Source: Marinobacter manganoxydans MnI7-9
Lineage (GTDB): Bacteria > Pseudomonadota > Gammaproteobacteria > Pseudomonadales > Oleiphilaceae
Direction: 5' to 3'
Assembly: GCF_000235625.1 (NCBI RefSeq)
Contig: NZ_AGTR01000002.1
Coordinates: 1 to 64,000 of the forward strand
DNA length: 64,000 nt
The notes beneath the pieces are model-generated. The model was not told where the DNA came from and ran no database searches. It saw only the letters and a list, made by a program, of their open reading frames with translations. Every line of letters begins with the position of its first letter. Positions within the stretch are counted from its first letter, which is position 1. The translations under genes and the position numbers were made by a program. Below, one piece after another: positions 36,499 through 44,719 of this stretch.

Positions 36499-37251
36499 TT
36501 ACATCTTGATGTCGTAGGCGAAGTACTTCTGCATGAGGGTGTCGTAGGTCCCATCTTCCTTCAGGGTGCGAAGGGCTGCATTCACTTGCTCTGCGATATC
36601 CGCGTCTCGCTTGCGCATGGCAACGCCAACACCCTCACCCAGCTTTACGGGCTCACCAACTTCCTTGAAGCCTTCCTTGGGCAGTATAGTCTGCTCGCCT
36701 ACCGGATAGTCTACGAAGACGACATCCAGACGCTGGCCTTCAAGGTCCAGAACCATGTCATCGGCGGTTGTGTAACGCTTGATGGTCACAATGCCGCCCA
36801 TGTTTTCGGTTACGTGGGTGTCCATGGTGGTGCCACGCTGAACGCCCACGGTCTTGCCCTTCATGGCGTCCATGTCGGTGACGTCGGTGTTGAAGCTCTC
36901 AGGGCCGAACCAGCCACCCGGGGTGTTGTAGTACGGCTCGGAGAACAGAACCCGCTCGGCCCGCTCCGGAGTGATGGACATGGAAGACATGATCAGATCA
37001 AACTTACGCGCCAGCAGACCCGGGATCATGCCGTCCCATGACTGAATAACGAATTCGCAGTCAGCGTTCATTTCTTCACACATGGCTTCGGCCAGTTCCA
37101 CTTCGAAACCGGTCAGCTCGCCGTTCTCGTCTTTGTACTCAAACGGCTCGTAGGGCACGTCGAATGCAATGCGGAGGCTACGTTCCTGGGCCTGTGCACC
37201 GCCTGCAATCAGGGCGAGGGCGCAGCTTGCTGCAACAATCAGTTTTTTCAT
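36499..37251 (-). CDS. periplasmic basic amino-acid binding protein
   Basis: 250 residues. Sec signal peptide MKKLIVAASCALALIAGGAQA, then a family-3 solute-binding domain: LRIAFDVPYEPFEYKDENG, GFEVELAEAMCEEMNADCEF, and MSSMSITPERAERVLFSEPYY. Two cysteines at 58 and 65 probably form the conserved disulfide of the LAO/ArgT/AotJ group. It delivers arginine/ornithine-type ligands to the adjacent permeases. Its own ribosome site GGAG and a 99-base gap after the ATPase gene allow separate, higher expression. Confidence 0.9.
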   Translation of the reverse strand: MKKLIVAASCALALIAGGAQAQERSLRIAFDVPYEPFEYKDENGELTGFEVELAEAMCEEMNADCEFVIQSWDGMIPGLLARKFDLIMSSMSITPERAERVLFSEPYYNTPGGWFGPESFNTDVTDMDAMKGKTVGVQRGTTMDTHVTENMGGIVTIKRYTTADDMVLDLEGQRLDVVFVDYPVGEQTILPKEGFKEVGEPVKLGEGVGVAMRKRDADIAEQVNAALRTLKEDGTYDTLMQKYFAYDIKM

Positions 37252-37350
37252 GTGTCACTTCTCCAGTGGTTTGCCTTTTGGGCTTTATTTTTGATGGAAG
37301 TTTTTGGTTCCAGCATTTTATTTTTCACCGGTTCAAGATAGCACCGAGTG

Positions 37351-38121
37351 TCAGAAGTTGGGAGTCAGGAACTGCTTCATGCGTTCCGAATCCGGGTGAT
37401 CAAACACTTTTTCGGGGGTACCCTGTTCCTCGATCACGCCCTGATGCAAAAACAGGACCTGACTCGACACATCCCTTGCGAACGCCATTTCGTGGGTAAC
37501 CACGATCATGGTGCGGCCTTCCTCGGCCAGGCTTTGCATAACCTTCAGTACTTCCCCCACCAGCTCAGGGTCCAGCGCCGACGTGGGTTCGTCAAACAGC
37601 ATGACTTCCGGTTCCATGGCCAGGGCCCGGGCAATAGCCGCCCGCTGCTGCTGGCCACCGGACATCTGGGCCGGGTAGTAGTCCTTGCGCTCGTAGATGC
37701 CCACCTTGTTCAGATAGGCTTCCGCGCGCTCGATGGCTTCCTTCTTGGGAACCTTGAGCACGTGGATCGGCGCTTCAACGATGTTCTCCAGCACCGTCAT
37801 GTGAGACCAGAGATTGAAGCTTTGGAACACCATGGAAAGTTTGGCGCGGATCAGCTCAACCTGCTTGTTATCCGCGGGAATGCGTTCGCCCCTGCGGTTG
37901 GTCGTGAACTTTATTGGGTCGCCGTGCACGATAATGTCGCCGGAAGTGGGGGTTTCCAGCAGGTTTATACAACGCAGGAGGGTGCTCTTGCCGGAGCCGG
38001 AGCTGCCGATCAGGGAAACCACGTCGCCTTTGCGGGTCTCCAGTGAAATACCTTTGAGCACTTCAAGCTGGTCAAAGGTCTTGTGAATGTCCCTGCAGAT
38101 CAAAGGCGACTGGTCCGCCAT
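37351..38121 (-). CDS. ABC transporter ATP-binding protein, polar amino-acid uptake
   Basis: 256 residues from ATG 38121, six bases after AGGAG; a longer frame to 38184 lacks family sequence. Walker [11 protein letters not shown]-loop [14 protein letters not shown], signature [16 protein letters not shown], Walker [16 protein letters not shown] and the H-loop VVTHEM are complete. It is closest to the HisP/AotP/ArtP group. It powers the permeases encoded downstream. It heads the gene order ATPase, binding protein, permease, permease. Confidence 0.93.
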   Translation of the reverse strand: MADQSPLICRDIHKTFDQLEVLKGISLETRKGDVVSLIGSSGSGKSTLLRCINLLETPTSGDIIVHGDPIKFTTNRRGERIPADNKQVELIRAKLSMVFQSFNLWSHMTVLENIVEAPIHVLKVPKKEAIERAEAYLNKVGIYERKDYYPAQMSGGQQQRAAIARALAMEPEVMLFDEPTSALDPELVGEVLKVMQSLAEEGRTMIVVTHEMAFARDVSSQVLFLHQGVIEEQGTPEKVFDHPDSERMKQFLTPNF

Positions 38122-38275
38122 GGGTGACTCCTGGGGCTGTAATTCAAAGGCGCATGTTTTACGGACTGTGGATACGGAAATCAATCCCTTAAAGAGAGCG
38201 TTTTACCGAATTTCACCGCCGTTCGCTGCATGACATTGTGGTCGAATGATTGTTCAATGCAAGCTTTTTGCCATG

Positions 38276-39034
38276 CTAGGCTTCTGCCCGCAAATGATCA
38301 TTCGCTTTGTCCTGTTCAATGGGCAGCCTGATCAGTTTGCCTCCGTCTTTCTCCATGTCTCTCATGGCCTCACTGACAAACCGTACGTGGGCCATCGCCA
38401 CCTTCTGGGCGTTGGCCGGCTTGCCAGCGATGACGGCCTCATACAGCTGCCGGTGCTGGCGGACGATTTTCTTCCGCATTTCTTCTCTCGGGTTCAGGTT
38501 GGCAACCGAGGCCTGAACGGTCAACAACATCATGTTTTTCAGGCTGTTGAGCACATGCACCAGTACCGGATTATGGGATGCCTCGACAATCGCAAGATGG
38601 AAACCATGGTCGAGACGGGCGTTACGAAGCGGGTCGGTATCCTCAAGCGCCCGGAACGCCTTCGTGATGCGATGCCGGTCGAGGCGGGTTGCCCGCAGGG
38701 CAGCGAGATAGGCGGCCTGGCCTTCCAGTTGTTCGCGTACTTCCAGAAGGTCGAAAAGTGTGCGGGGATGTCCCTCGAAAAGATGCATCAGCGGACTCTG
38801 TTCTCCCAGCTCGCTCGCGCCGGGCACCATGCTGGCCACAAACGACCCCTTGCCGTGGCGGGTCTCAATAACGCCGCGGCCCTGAAGCTCATGCAGGGCT
38901 TCCCGGATCACTGCGCGGGAAACACCCAGCCGGGTCGCCAGTTGGCGCTCGGACGGTATCTTCTGCTCCGGAGCCAGCCCGCCGTCGAGAATAAGGCGTT
39001 CCAGCCGATATGAGATTTCCTGGGAGATTGCCAT
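38276..39034 (-). CDS. FadR-type GntR regulator (GlcC/LldR-like)
   Basis: 252 residues. Residues 1-75 form a GntR winged helix (KIPSERQLATRLGVSRAVIREALHEL in two parts, then GRGVIETRHGKGSFV). Residues 95-230 are an FCD ligand domain with LLEVREQLEGQAAYLAA, an acidic/His metal-site pattern and His residues near 145 and 195. It is divergent from the TRAP-glc genes, and two identical, mutually inverted sites CTGGTCTGACCAG / CTGGTCAGACCAG lie in the gap. GlcC and LldR respond to glycolate and lactate, so a 2-hydroxyacid ligand is likely. Confidence 0.88.
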   Translation of the reverse strand: MAISQEISYRLERLILDGGLAPEQKIPSERQLATRLGVSRAVIREALHELQGRGVIETRHGKGSFVASMVPGASELGEQSPLMHLFEGHPRTLFDLLEVREQLEGQAAYLAALRATRLDRHRITKAFRALEDTDPLRNARLDHGFHLAIVEASHNPVLVHVLNSLKNMMLLTVQASVANLNPREEMRKKIVRQHRQLYEAVIAGKPANAQKVAMAHVRFVSEAMRDMEKDGGKLIRLPIEQDKANDHLRAEA

Positions 39035-39055
39035 TTGGGGGCCTGTTTATGCTCT

Positions 39056-39068
39056 CTGGTCTGACCAG
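39056..39068. promoter_or_regulatory. GntR operator 1
   Basis: CTGGTCTGACCAG, a dyad with TGGTNNNACCA core, 22 bases upstream of the gntR start. It is the reverse complement of operator 2 (39174-39186). Its position fits autoregulation. Confidence 0.7.
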
Positions 39069-39173
39069 TGAATGCTTCTGATTGTAGGTGTTTCCGTTCT
39101 CAGCTGATGTGCGTCCGAGCCCGTTAAATATGGCCGATTCAGAGTATTTCGTCCATTTTTAATACTTCAAAAA

Positions 39174-39186
39174 CTGGTCAGACCAG
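39174..39186. promoter_or_regulatory. GntR operator 2
   Basis: CTGGTCAGACCAG, extended to ACTGGTCAGACCAGT (39173-39187). It lies 118 bases from operator 1 centre to centre and 111 bases upstream of the TRAP binding-protein start. Same sequence as operator 1 read on the other strand; the spacing would allow looping by two dimers. Confidence 0.7.
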
Positions 39187-39297
39187 TGCTCACCGAACTG
39201 GACTAAACCCGGATTGGCTACGAATATCATTCTAATGTCGGCCTGCGCCGGCGTTGCCATAGACGCTGATAAAAACAAAGCCAACGGAGACGTTTCG

Positions 39298-40425
39298 ATG
39301 AATTCGAAGAATAACATCCGAAATAGCTGTGACACTGGCGAGACCCCACCTCGCAGAAGTTTCCTCAAGACAATCGCCATGGGCGCCACTCTGGCAGGCG
39401 CAATGCTCATGGGCGCAGGTCAGGTCCAAGCTGCTACCACGTGGAAAATCCAGTCGACCTGGGACGCGGGTACGGTGGGCTACACGCTCTTCGAGGAGTG
39501 GTGTAAGAGTATTGAGGCCAAGTCCGGCGGAGAGCTCAAGTTCCAGTGCTTCCCGGCCAAGGCGGTTGCTGCCGACAACAACGCGCTGTTTGACGCTGTT
39601 CGTAACGGCGTGCTGCAGGGTATGAACCCGTTCACCCTGTACTGGGCGGGCAAGATCCCTGCCTCTGTGTTCCTGTCTTCCTACCCAGCGGGTCCGGATC
39701 AGCCCCATCAGTGGGACACCATGTTCTACTCCATGGGTATGCTCGAGAAGACCCGGGAAATCTACAAGAAGTTCGGCCTGTTCTACGTTGGCCCGATCCA
39801 GCACGATGCCAACATCATCCATTCCAAGCAGCCGGTAAACAGTCTTGACGACCTGAAAGGTATGAAGATCCGCGTACCCGGAGGCATGGTTGCCGAGGTT
39901 TTCCAGCAGTTTGGCGTGTCCACGGTCAGTCTGCCGGGCTCGGATATTTTCCCGGCTCTCGAAAAAGGCACCATTGACGCGGCGGACTTTGTAGGTCCTG
40001 CGGTCAACTACGAGCTGGGCTTCTCCCAGGTTACTGACTACATCATCTTTGGACCTCCCGGCGTGATGTCTATCTACCAGCCGGTGGACCTGATGGATCT
40101 GACCGTCAGTCTGCGTGCCTGGAACTCTATCTCGCCTGAGCTTCAGCAGCTGGTTGAGGACGAGGTTCGGATCTACTCCCAGAAGCACTACCTGGCCATC
40201 CAGGCGCGCAACATCGAGGCGATGGAGAAGTTCAAGGCGGATGGCGACACGGTTACCCGCCTGAGCCAGGAAGATCTGGAAACCTGGCGTAAAGCTGCGA
40301 TCCCCATCTGGTTCAACTGGGCCAACAAGAATGATGACGCGCGCGCCATCCTGGATATCCAGCTGAAGTACATGATGAACGACACGGTTGGCTACATAAC
40401 CGAAGAAGACATCAAGGGCTTCTGA
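39298..40425 (+). CDS. TRAP transporter substrate-binding protein, Tat-exported
   Basis: 375 residues from ATG 39298 (GGAG eight bases upstream). The twin-arginine motif PRRSFLK at about residue 20 precedes a hydrophobic stretch and AxA-type cleavage (GQVQA). The mature DctP-fold protein starts TTWKIQSTWDAGTVGYTLFE, like binding proteins for 2-oxo/2-hydroxy carboxylates (TakP-like). GMKIRVPGGMVAEVFQQFG contains the ligand-binding Arg common to TRAP receptors. With the glc genes downstream, glycolate, lactate or a similar acid is the likely ligand. A stem-loop separates it from the permease genes. Confidence 0.9.
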   Translation: MNSKNNIRNSCDTGETPPRRSFLKTIAMGATLAGAMLMGAGQVQAATTWKIQSTWDAGTVGYTLFEEWCKSIEAKSGGELKFQCFPAKAVAADNNALFDAVRNGVLQGMNPFTLYWAGKIPASVFLSSYPAGPDQPHQWDTMFYSMGMLEKTREIYKKFGLFYVGPIQHDANIIHSKQPVNSLDDLKGMKIRVPGGMVAEVFQQFGVSTVSLPGSDIFPALEKGTIDAADFVGPAVNYELGFSQVTDYIIFGPPGVMSIYQPVDLMDLTVSLRAWNSISPELQQLVEDEVRIYSQKHYLAIQARNIEAMEKFKADGDTVTRLSQEDLETWRKAAIPIWFNWANKNDDARAILDIQLKYMMNDTVGYITEEDIKGF

Positions 40426-40454
40426 GTTCCAAAGCTCAAATAAAAAACGACACA

Positions 40455-40501
40455 CGAGGAAGGCAGGGTTAGCCGACTAAGGATTAGCCCTCCCTTCCTC
40501 G
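40455..40501 (+). promoter_or_regulatory. intercistronic stem-loop between binding-protein and permease genes
   Basis: CGAGGAAGG (40455-40463) pairs with CCTTCCTCG (40493-40501); inside, AGGG pairs with CCCT and TTAG with CTAA. There is no T-run. Such structures after a binding-protein gene commonly protect its mRNA and lower expression of the permeases. Confidence 0.6.
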
Positions 40502-40525
40502 CTCTTTGATCTGGGTGGTAACAAC

Positions 40526-41230
40526 ATGTCTGATCTGAGTTCCTTTGGCTTTGTTTTGCCGCACTGGTTCTACTGGGGCTGGCTTGCGGTAATGCCATTG
40601 CTCATGATGGCTTGGGATAAGTGGAGCAGTAAGCACGGCGGAGATGACGCCGAGCCCGAGAAAACGGTTTCCGAGCTGCAGTCTGAAGAAGATGATCCTC
40701 TTGCTCACTTTGAGTACGAGGGTAACTGGTTTACGAAAATCGTTGACTGGATGTGCGAGAAGTCAGGTCTTTTCGTTGCGTTCTGGACCATCAACGCCGT
40801 GCTTTTCTATTTCTTTGAAGTGGTGATGCGATACATCTTTAACATGCCAACGATCTGGGTGCATGAGGCCAGCTTCCTGATCTTCGGTATGCAGTACATC
40901 CTTGCCGGTGCCTTTGCGCTGTTGCACGGAGCGCACGTTCGGGTAGACGTCGTCTACAACTTCCTGCCGGTTCGCGGGCGCGTGGGCATGGATATTTTCA
41001 CCTCCATGTTCTTCTTCATATTTGCAGCCGTTCTGGCCACCACATCCTGGACCTTCTTCCAGGACTCCCTGATGATGCAAGAGACCACTGTCGAGACCTG
41101 GGGTATCCAGTATTACCCCGTGAAAGGCGTGATGTTTGTGGGCGCAATCCTGTTGCTGCTCGCCGGCTTTTCGAAGCTGCTTAAAGACATCGTACTGTTC
41201 ATCCGTCTCGGTCAGGAGCGCACATCATGA
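40526..41230 (+). CDS. TRAP transporter small permease (DctQ) with extra N-terminal helix
   Basis: 234 residues, longer than the usual 160-190. The standard DctQ four-helix part occupies residues 75-225 (TINAVLFYFFEVVMRYIF, EASFLIFGMQYILAGAFAL and two more). Before it lies an additional hydrophobic helix (HWFYWGWLAVMPLLMMAWD, residues 12-31) and an acidic linker with DDAEPE and SEEDD (38-62). It pairs with the DctM subunit encoded next, overlapping by 4 bases (ATGA). The extra helix is unusual and might be a localisation or regulatory element. Confidence 0.85.
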   Translation: MSDLSSFGFVLPHWFYWGWLAVMPLLMMAWDKWSSKHGGDDAEPEKTVSELQSEEDDPLAHFEYEGNWFTKIVDWMCEKSGLFVAFWTINAVLFYFFEVVMRYIFNMPTIWVHEASFLIFGMQYILAGAFALLHGAHVRVDVVYNFLPVRGRVGMDIFTSMFFFIFAAVLATTSWTFFQDSLMMQETTVETWGIQYYPVKGVMFVGAILLLLAGFSKLLKDIVLFIRLGQERTS

Positions 41231-42759
41231 GTACAACAACTGCAGCGCCCAGCAGCGGCATGGCCGGAAAACTGGGTACATGGTTAATGATCATCGCCAC
41301 CGTGGGTCTGGCGTTTGTCATCTGTGTTGAACTGATCAACATTCTCTTTTATGACCCATGGAGTGATGACAAATTCCTCTTCAAGCTCTCGGGTAGCTTG
41401 TCCGGCGTCGAAATCGGGCCGTTGACCTACCTGATGTTTGGATCTCTGGCTGTCGCCCTGATGATGGGGCTGCCGCTTGCTTTCGTGACCGGTGGTCTTG
41501 GTGTCATGTTCATCTACCTGGTGGGTGACGCCATGATGTTGAACATTGTCCCCGGCCGGATCTTCCCGTTGATGGCAAACCCCGACATTGCTGCGATCCC
41601 TCTGTTCATCTTCATGGCGTCGATGCTTGAACGCGCGGGCCTGATCGAAGAAATGTTCAGCGTGGTTTACAAGTGGATGGGCGGCATCAGTGGCGGCCTT
41701 GCTGCTGCAACCATTGTCGCCTCTACGATTCTGGCTGCGATGGTCGGTGTTATCGGTGCCGCCGTTGTCACCATGGGCATTATCGCACTGCCGGCCATGT
41801 TGAAACGTCATTACGACCACAAGATTGCCATCGGCTCCATCATGGCGGGTGGAACCCTGGGTATCCTCATTCCGCCTTCGATTCTGGCCATTCTGTATGC
41901 CGTTGTTGCACAGCAGTCTGTGGGCGAGCTTTATCTGGGCTCTCTGTTGCCCGGTCTGATGCTCTCCGGTCTGTACCTGACTTATGTTCTGGTGCGCAGC
42001 TGGCTGAATCCGAAGCTGGGCCCGCCCATTCCGGTGGAAGACCGGATCAGTCTGAAAGAAAAGCTCAAGCTTCTGGGCAACCTGATTGCACCCCTTGCAC
42101 TGGTTGGTCTGGTTCTGGGCCTGCTTTTCGGTGGTATTGCCACGCCGGTTGAAGCGGCTGGTATCGGTTCGTTCGGTGCCATTATCGTTGCGATGATGCA
42201 CAAGAAGTTCTCGATTGCCGGCCTTCGCGAAGCCTCCGTGACCACGGCCAAGGCGTCTGCCATGGTTCTGTGGATCATGTTCGGTGCATCGGTATTCGTC
42301 GGTTTCTACATCCTCCAGGGTGGTCAGCAGTTTGTCACCGACGCCATACTTGGAACCGGCATGTCGGCGTACGGGATCCTGCTCCTGCTGATGGTCTTGC
42401 TGGTGGTTCTGGGTATGTTCCTTGACTGGGTTGGTATCCTGCTGCTGGCAGTGCCCATCTTCATTCCGATTGTGAAGGCGCTGGAATTCCCTGGCTTGTT
42501 CGGCTTCCCGCCGGTAGCCGGTGACGACGTGGTGCTCTGGTTCGGTGTGTTGTACCTGGTGAACATGCAGATGTCTTTCCTGAGTCCGCCGTTTGGTTAC
42601 GCACTGTTTTACATCCGCGGCGTTTGTCCTCCGGAAATCTCCATGGGTACCATCTTCAAGTCTTCCCTGGTGTTCCTGGCGATTCAGGCGTTCGGACTGT
42701 TCATGTGTGTCCTGATCCCCGGCATCGTAACCTGGCTGCCAGGGCTGGTTTACGGTTAA
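41227..42759 (+). CDS. TRAP transporter large permease (DctM)
   Basis: 510 residues, about 12-13 membrane helices. Family features include FPLMANPDIAAIPLFIFMAS, GGTLGILIPPSILAILYAV and GGIATPVEAAGIGSFGA, the last two containing the conserved IPPS and TPxEAxG motifs of DctM. An N-terminal extension of about 60 residues holds one additional helix. It performs sodium-driven uptake of the carboxylate delivered by the binding protein. It is followed 22 bases later by glcG. Confidence 0.93.
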   Translation: MSTTTAAPSSGMAGKLGTWLMIIATVGLAFVICVELINILFYDPWSDDKFLFKLSGSLSGVEIGPLTYLMFGSLAVALMMGLPLAFVTGGLGVMFIYLVGDAMMLNIVPGRIFPLMANPDIAAIPLFIFMASMLERAGLIEEMFSVVYKWMGGISGGLAAATIVASTILAAMVGVIGAAVVTMGIIALPAMLKRHYDHKIAIGSIMAGGTLGILIPPSILAILYAVVAQQSVGELYLGSLLPGLMLSGLYLTYVLVRSWLNPKLGPPIPVEDRISLKEKLKLLGNLIAPLALVGLVLGLLFGGIATPVEAAGIGSFGAIIVAMMHKKFSIAGLREASVTTAKASAMVLWIMFGASVFVGFYILQGGQQFVTDAILGTGMSAYGILLLLMVLLVVLGMFLDWVGILLLAVPIFIPIVKALEFPGLFGFPPVAGDDVVLWFGVLYLVNMQMSFLSPPFGYALFYIRGVCPPEISMGTIFKSSLVFLAIQAFGLFMCVLIPGIVTWLPGLVYG

Positions 42760-42781
42760 TCAAATCAAGGAGTAAAGCTTT

Positions 42782-43207
42782 ATGTTGACGATCAAACGAC
42801 TGGACCTTGCCGAGGCGCGCATCCTCATTGAGGGCGCGGCTGAAAAGGCCCGTGAAATCGGTGTGCCCATGTGCATCGCTGTGGTGGACGAATCCGGCAA
42901 TCTGGTGGCCTTCGAGCGCATGGACGGCGGCAAGATCACCAGTGTGACCATTGCCCAGGACAAGGCCTTCACGGCGGCTGCGGCCAAGAAAGCCACCCAT
43001 GACTACAACAAGGTGAACGTGCCCGGCAGTCTCGCTTTCGGTATCCACACCGAAGTTGGCGGGCGCATCAGCTCTGTTGGCGGTGGTCTGCCGGTGATCG
43101 TCGACGGCGAAGTGGTGGGTGGTATCGGAATCAGTTCCGGTACCCCCCAGCAGGATATGGACTGTGCCCAGGCCGGTCTTGACCACTTTGAAACAAAACG
43201 CGGTTGA
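42782..43207 (+). CDS. glcG: GlcG/HbpS family protein
   Basis: 141 residues of the DUF336/HbpS-like family: IAVVDESGNLVAFERMDG, GGGLPVIVDGEVVGGIGISSG and a C-terminal AGLDHF are all typical. The function of GlcG is not settled; relatives bind haem or cobalamin-like ligands or act as accessory proteins. It lies between TRAP genes and glcDEF with a good ribosome site (AAGGAG, 42767-42772), in keeping with the E. coli glc operon content. Cytoplasmic, no signal peptide. Confidence 0.85.
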   Translation: MLTIKRLDLAEARILIEGAAEKAREIGVPMCIAVVDESGNLVAFERMDGGKITSVTIAQDKAFTAAAAKKATHDYNKVNVPGSLAFGIHTEVGGRISSVGGGLPVIVDGEVVGGIGISSGTPQQDMDCAQAGLDHFETKRG

Positions 43208-43246
43208 TGACTGTCACACTGACGTAATTCGAACCCAGAGAGTGCT

Positions 43247-44719
43247 ATGACTACCAAGCCGAAAGTCAGCAAAGCCGAGCTGGCGGAGCAGTTCCGGGCG
43301 TTTATCGACCCGGACTACGTCATCACCGATGACGAAACCATGAAGCCCTACGAATGCGACGGCATGTCGATGTATTGCGAAATGCCGTTGCTGGTGGTGC
43401 TGCCGGAAACCGTTGAACAGGTGCAGCGGGTGATGCGCATCTGTAACGAGAACGCGGTACCTGTGGTGGCCCGTGGAGCCGGAACGGGACTCAGTGCCGG
43501 TGCCATGCCCAACAAGGAGGGCGTGGTACTGTCGCTGGCCAAGTTCAATCGCATCGTGGAGATTGATCCGCTGGCCCGAACGGCAAGACTGCAGCCCGGG
43601 GTGCGAAACCTCGCCATCAGCGAAGAAGCGGCCCAGTACGGTCTGTATTACGGGCCAGATCCTTCCTCGCAGATCGCCTGCACCATTGGCGGTAACGTGG
43701 CCGAGAACTCGGGCGGCGTGCATTGCCTCAAGTACGGTCTGACCGTTCACAACATCCTGAGCGTGGAAATGGTCACCGCCGAGGGTGATGTCGTGACCGT
43801 GGGCAGTGATGGTCTGGACGGCTGTGGGATGGACCTGCTTGCGCTGATGACCGGCTCCGAGGGGCTGCTGGGTGTGGTGACGGAAGTCAAAGTGAAGCTG
43901 TTGCCGAAACCCGAAGTAGCCCAGGTTGTCATGGCCGGGTTTGATGACGTGCAGAAAGGTGGTGACGCCGTGGGCGGGATTATCTCCCACGGCATTATCC
44001 CTGGTGGCCTTGAAATGATGGATGGCCACGCCATCATCGCAGCGGATGACTTCGCCCAGGCCGGCTACCCGCGGGACGCCAAGGCGTTGTTGCTCTGTGA
44101 AGTGGACGGCACCGAGGAGGAAGTTCACGAACACATTGCCCAGGCCGAAGAAGTCTTCCGAAAGCTGGGTGCCACTTCGGTTCGGACCTCTCAGAGCGAG
44201 GAAGAGCGAGCCCTGCTGTGGAAAGGCCGTAAGTCTGCGTTCCCGGCCGTGGGCCGGATTTCACCGGACTACTACTGCATGGACGGTACCATTCCCCGTC
44301 GTGAGATCGCCTATGTTCTGACGGAAATGGAGAAGATGTCCGAGGAGTTTGGTCTGCGCGTCGCCAACGTGTTCCATGCCGGCGATGGCAACCTGCACCC
44401 GCTGATCCTGTTTGATGCGAATGTGCCCGGCGAATTCGAGCGCACGGAGGCCTTCGGTTCACGCATCCTGGAAATGTGTGTGGAGGTAGGTGGCTGCATT
44501 ACCGGTGAACACGGCGTTGGCGTTGAAAAGATTCGCCAGATGGCAGTGCAGTTCAACGATGAGGAGCTCCAGCAGTTCCACGACGTAAAGGCCGCGTTTG
44601 ATCCCGCCGGTATCCTGAACCCGGGCAAGGGCGTACCGGCCCTTCGGTTCTGCCAGGAATACCGCTCCCTTGAGCACAAACAACACACGCACGAACATAC
44701 GGAAGCCGCCCATGGCTGA
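43247..44719 (+). CDS. glcD: glycolate oxidase, FAD subunit GlcD
   Basis: 490 residues, FAD-linked oxidase of the PCMH type. FAD-binding motifs are VVARGAGTGLSAGAMP (about 74-89) and SSQIACTIGGNVAENSGG (about 140-157). The C-terminal catalytic region has NVFHAGDGNLHPLIL with the active-site His and GCITGEHGVGVEK. It oxidises glycolate (and D-lactate in some relatives) to glyoxylate, passing electrons through GlcE/GlcF to the quinone pool. It overlaps glcE by 8 bases. Confidence 0.94.
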   Translation: MTTKPKVSKAELAEQFRAFIDPDYVITDDETMKPYECDGMSMYCEMPLLVVLPETVEQVQRVMRICNENAVPVVARGAGTGLSAGAMPNKEGVVLSLAKFNRIVEIDPLARTARLQPGVRNLAISEEAAQYGLYYGPDPSSQIACTIGGNVAENSGGVHCLKYGLTVHNILSVEMVTAEGDVVTVGSDGLDGCGMDLLALMTGSEGLLGVVTEVKVKLLPKPEVAQVVMAGFDDVQKGGDAVGGIISHGIIPGGLEMMDGHAIIAADDFAQAGYPRDAKALLLCEVDGTEEEVHEHIAQAEEVFRKLGATSVRTSQSEEERALLWKGRKSAFPAVGRISPDYYCMDGTIPRREIAYVLTEMEKMSEEFGLRVANVFHAGDGNLHPLILFDANVPGEFERTEAFGSRILEMCVEVGGCITGEHGVGVEKIRQMAVQFNDEELQQFHDVKAAFDPAGILNPGKGVPALRFCQEYRSLEHKQHTHEHTEAAHG

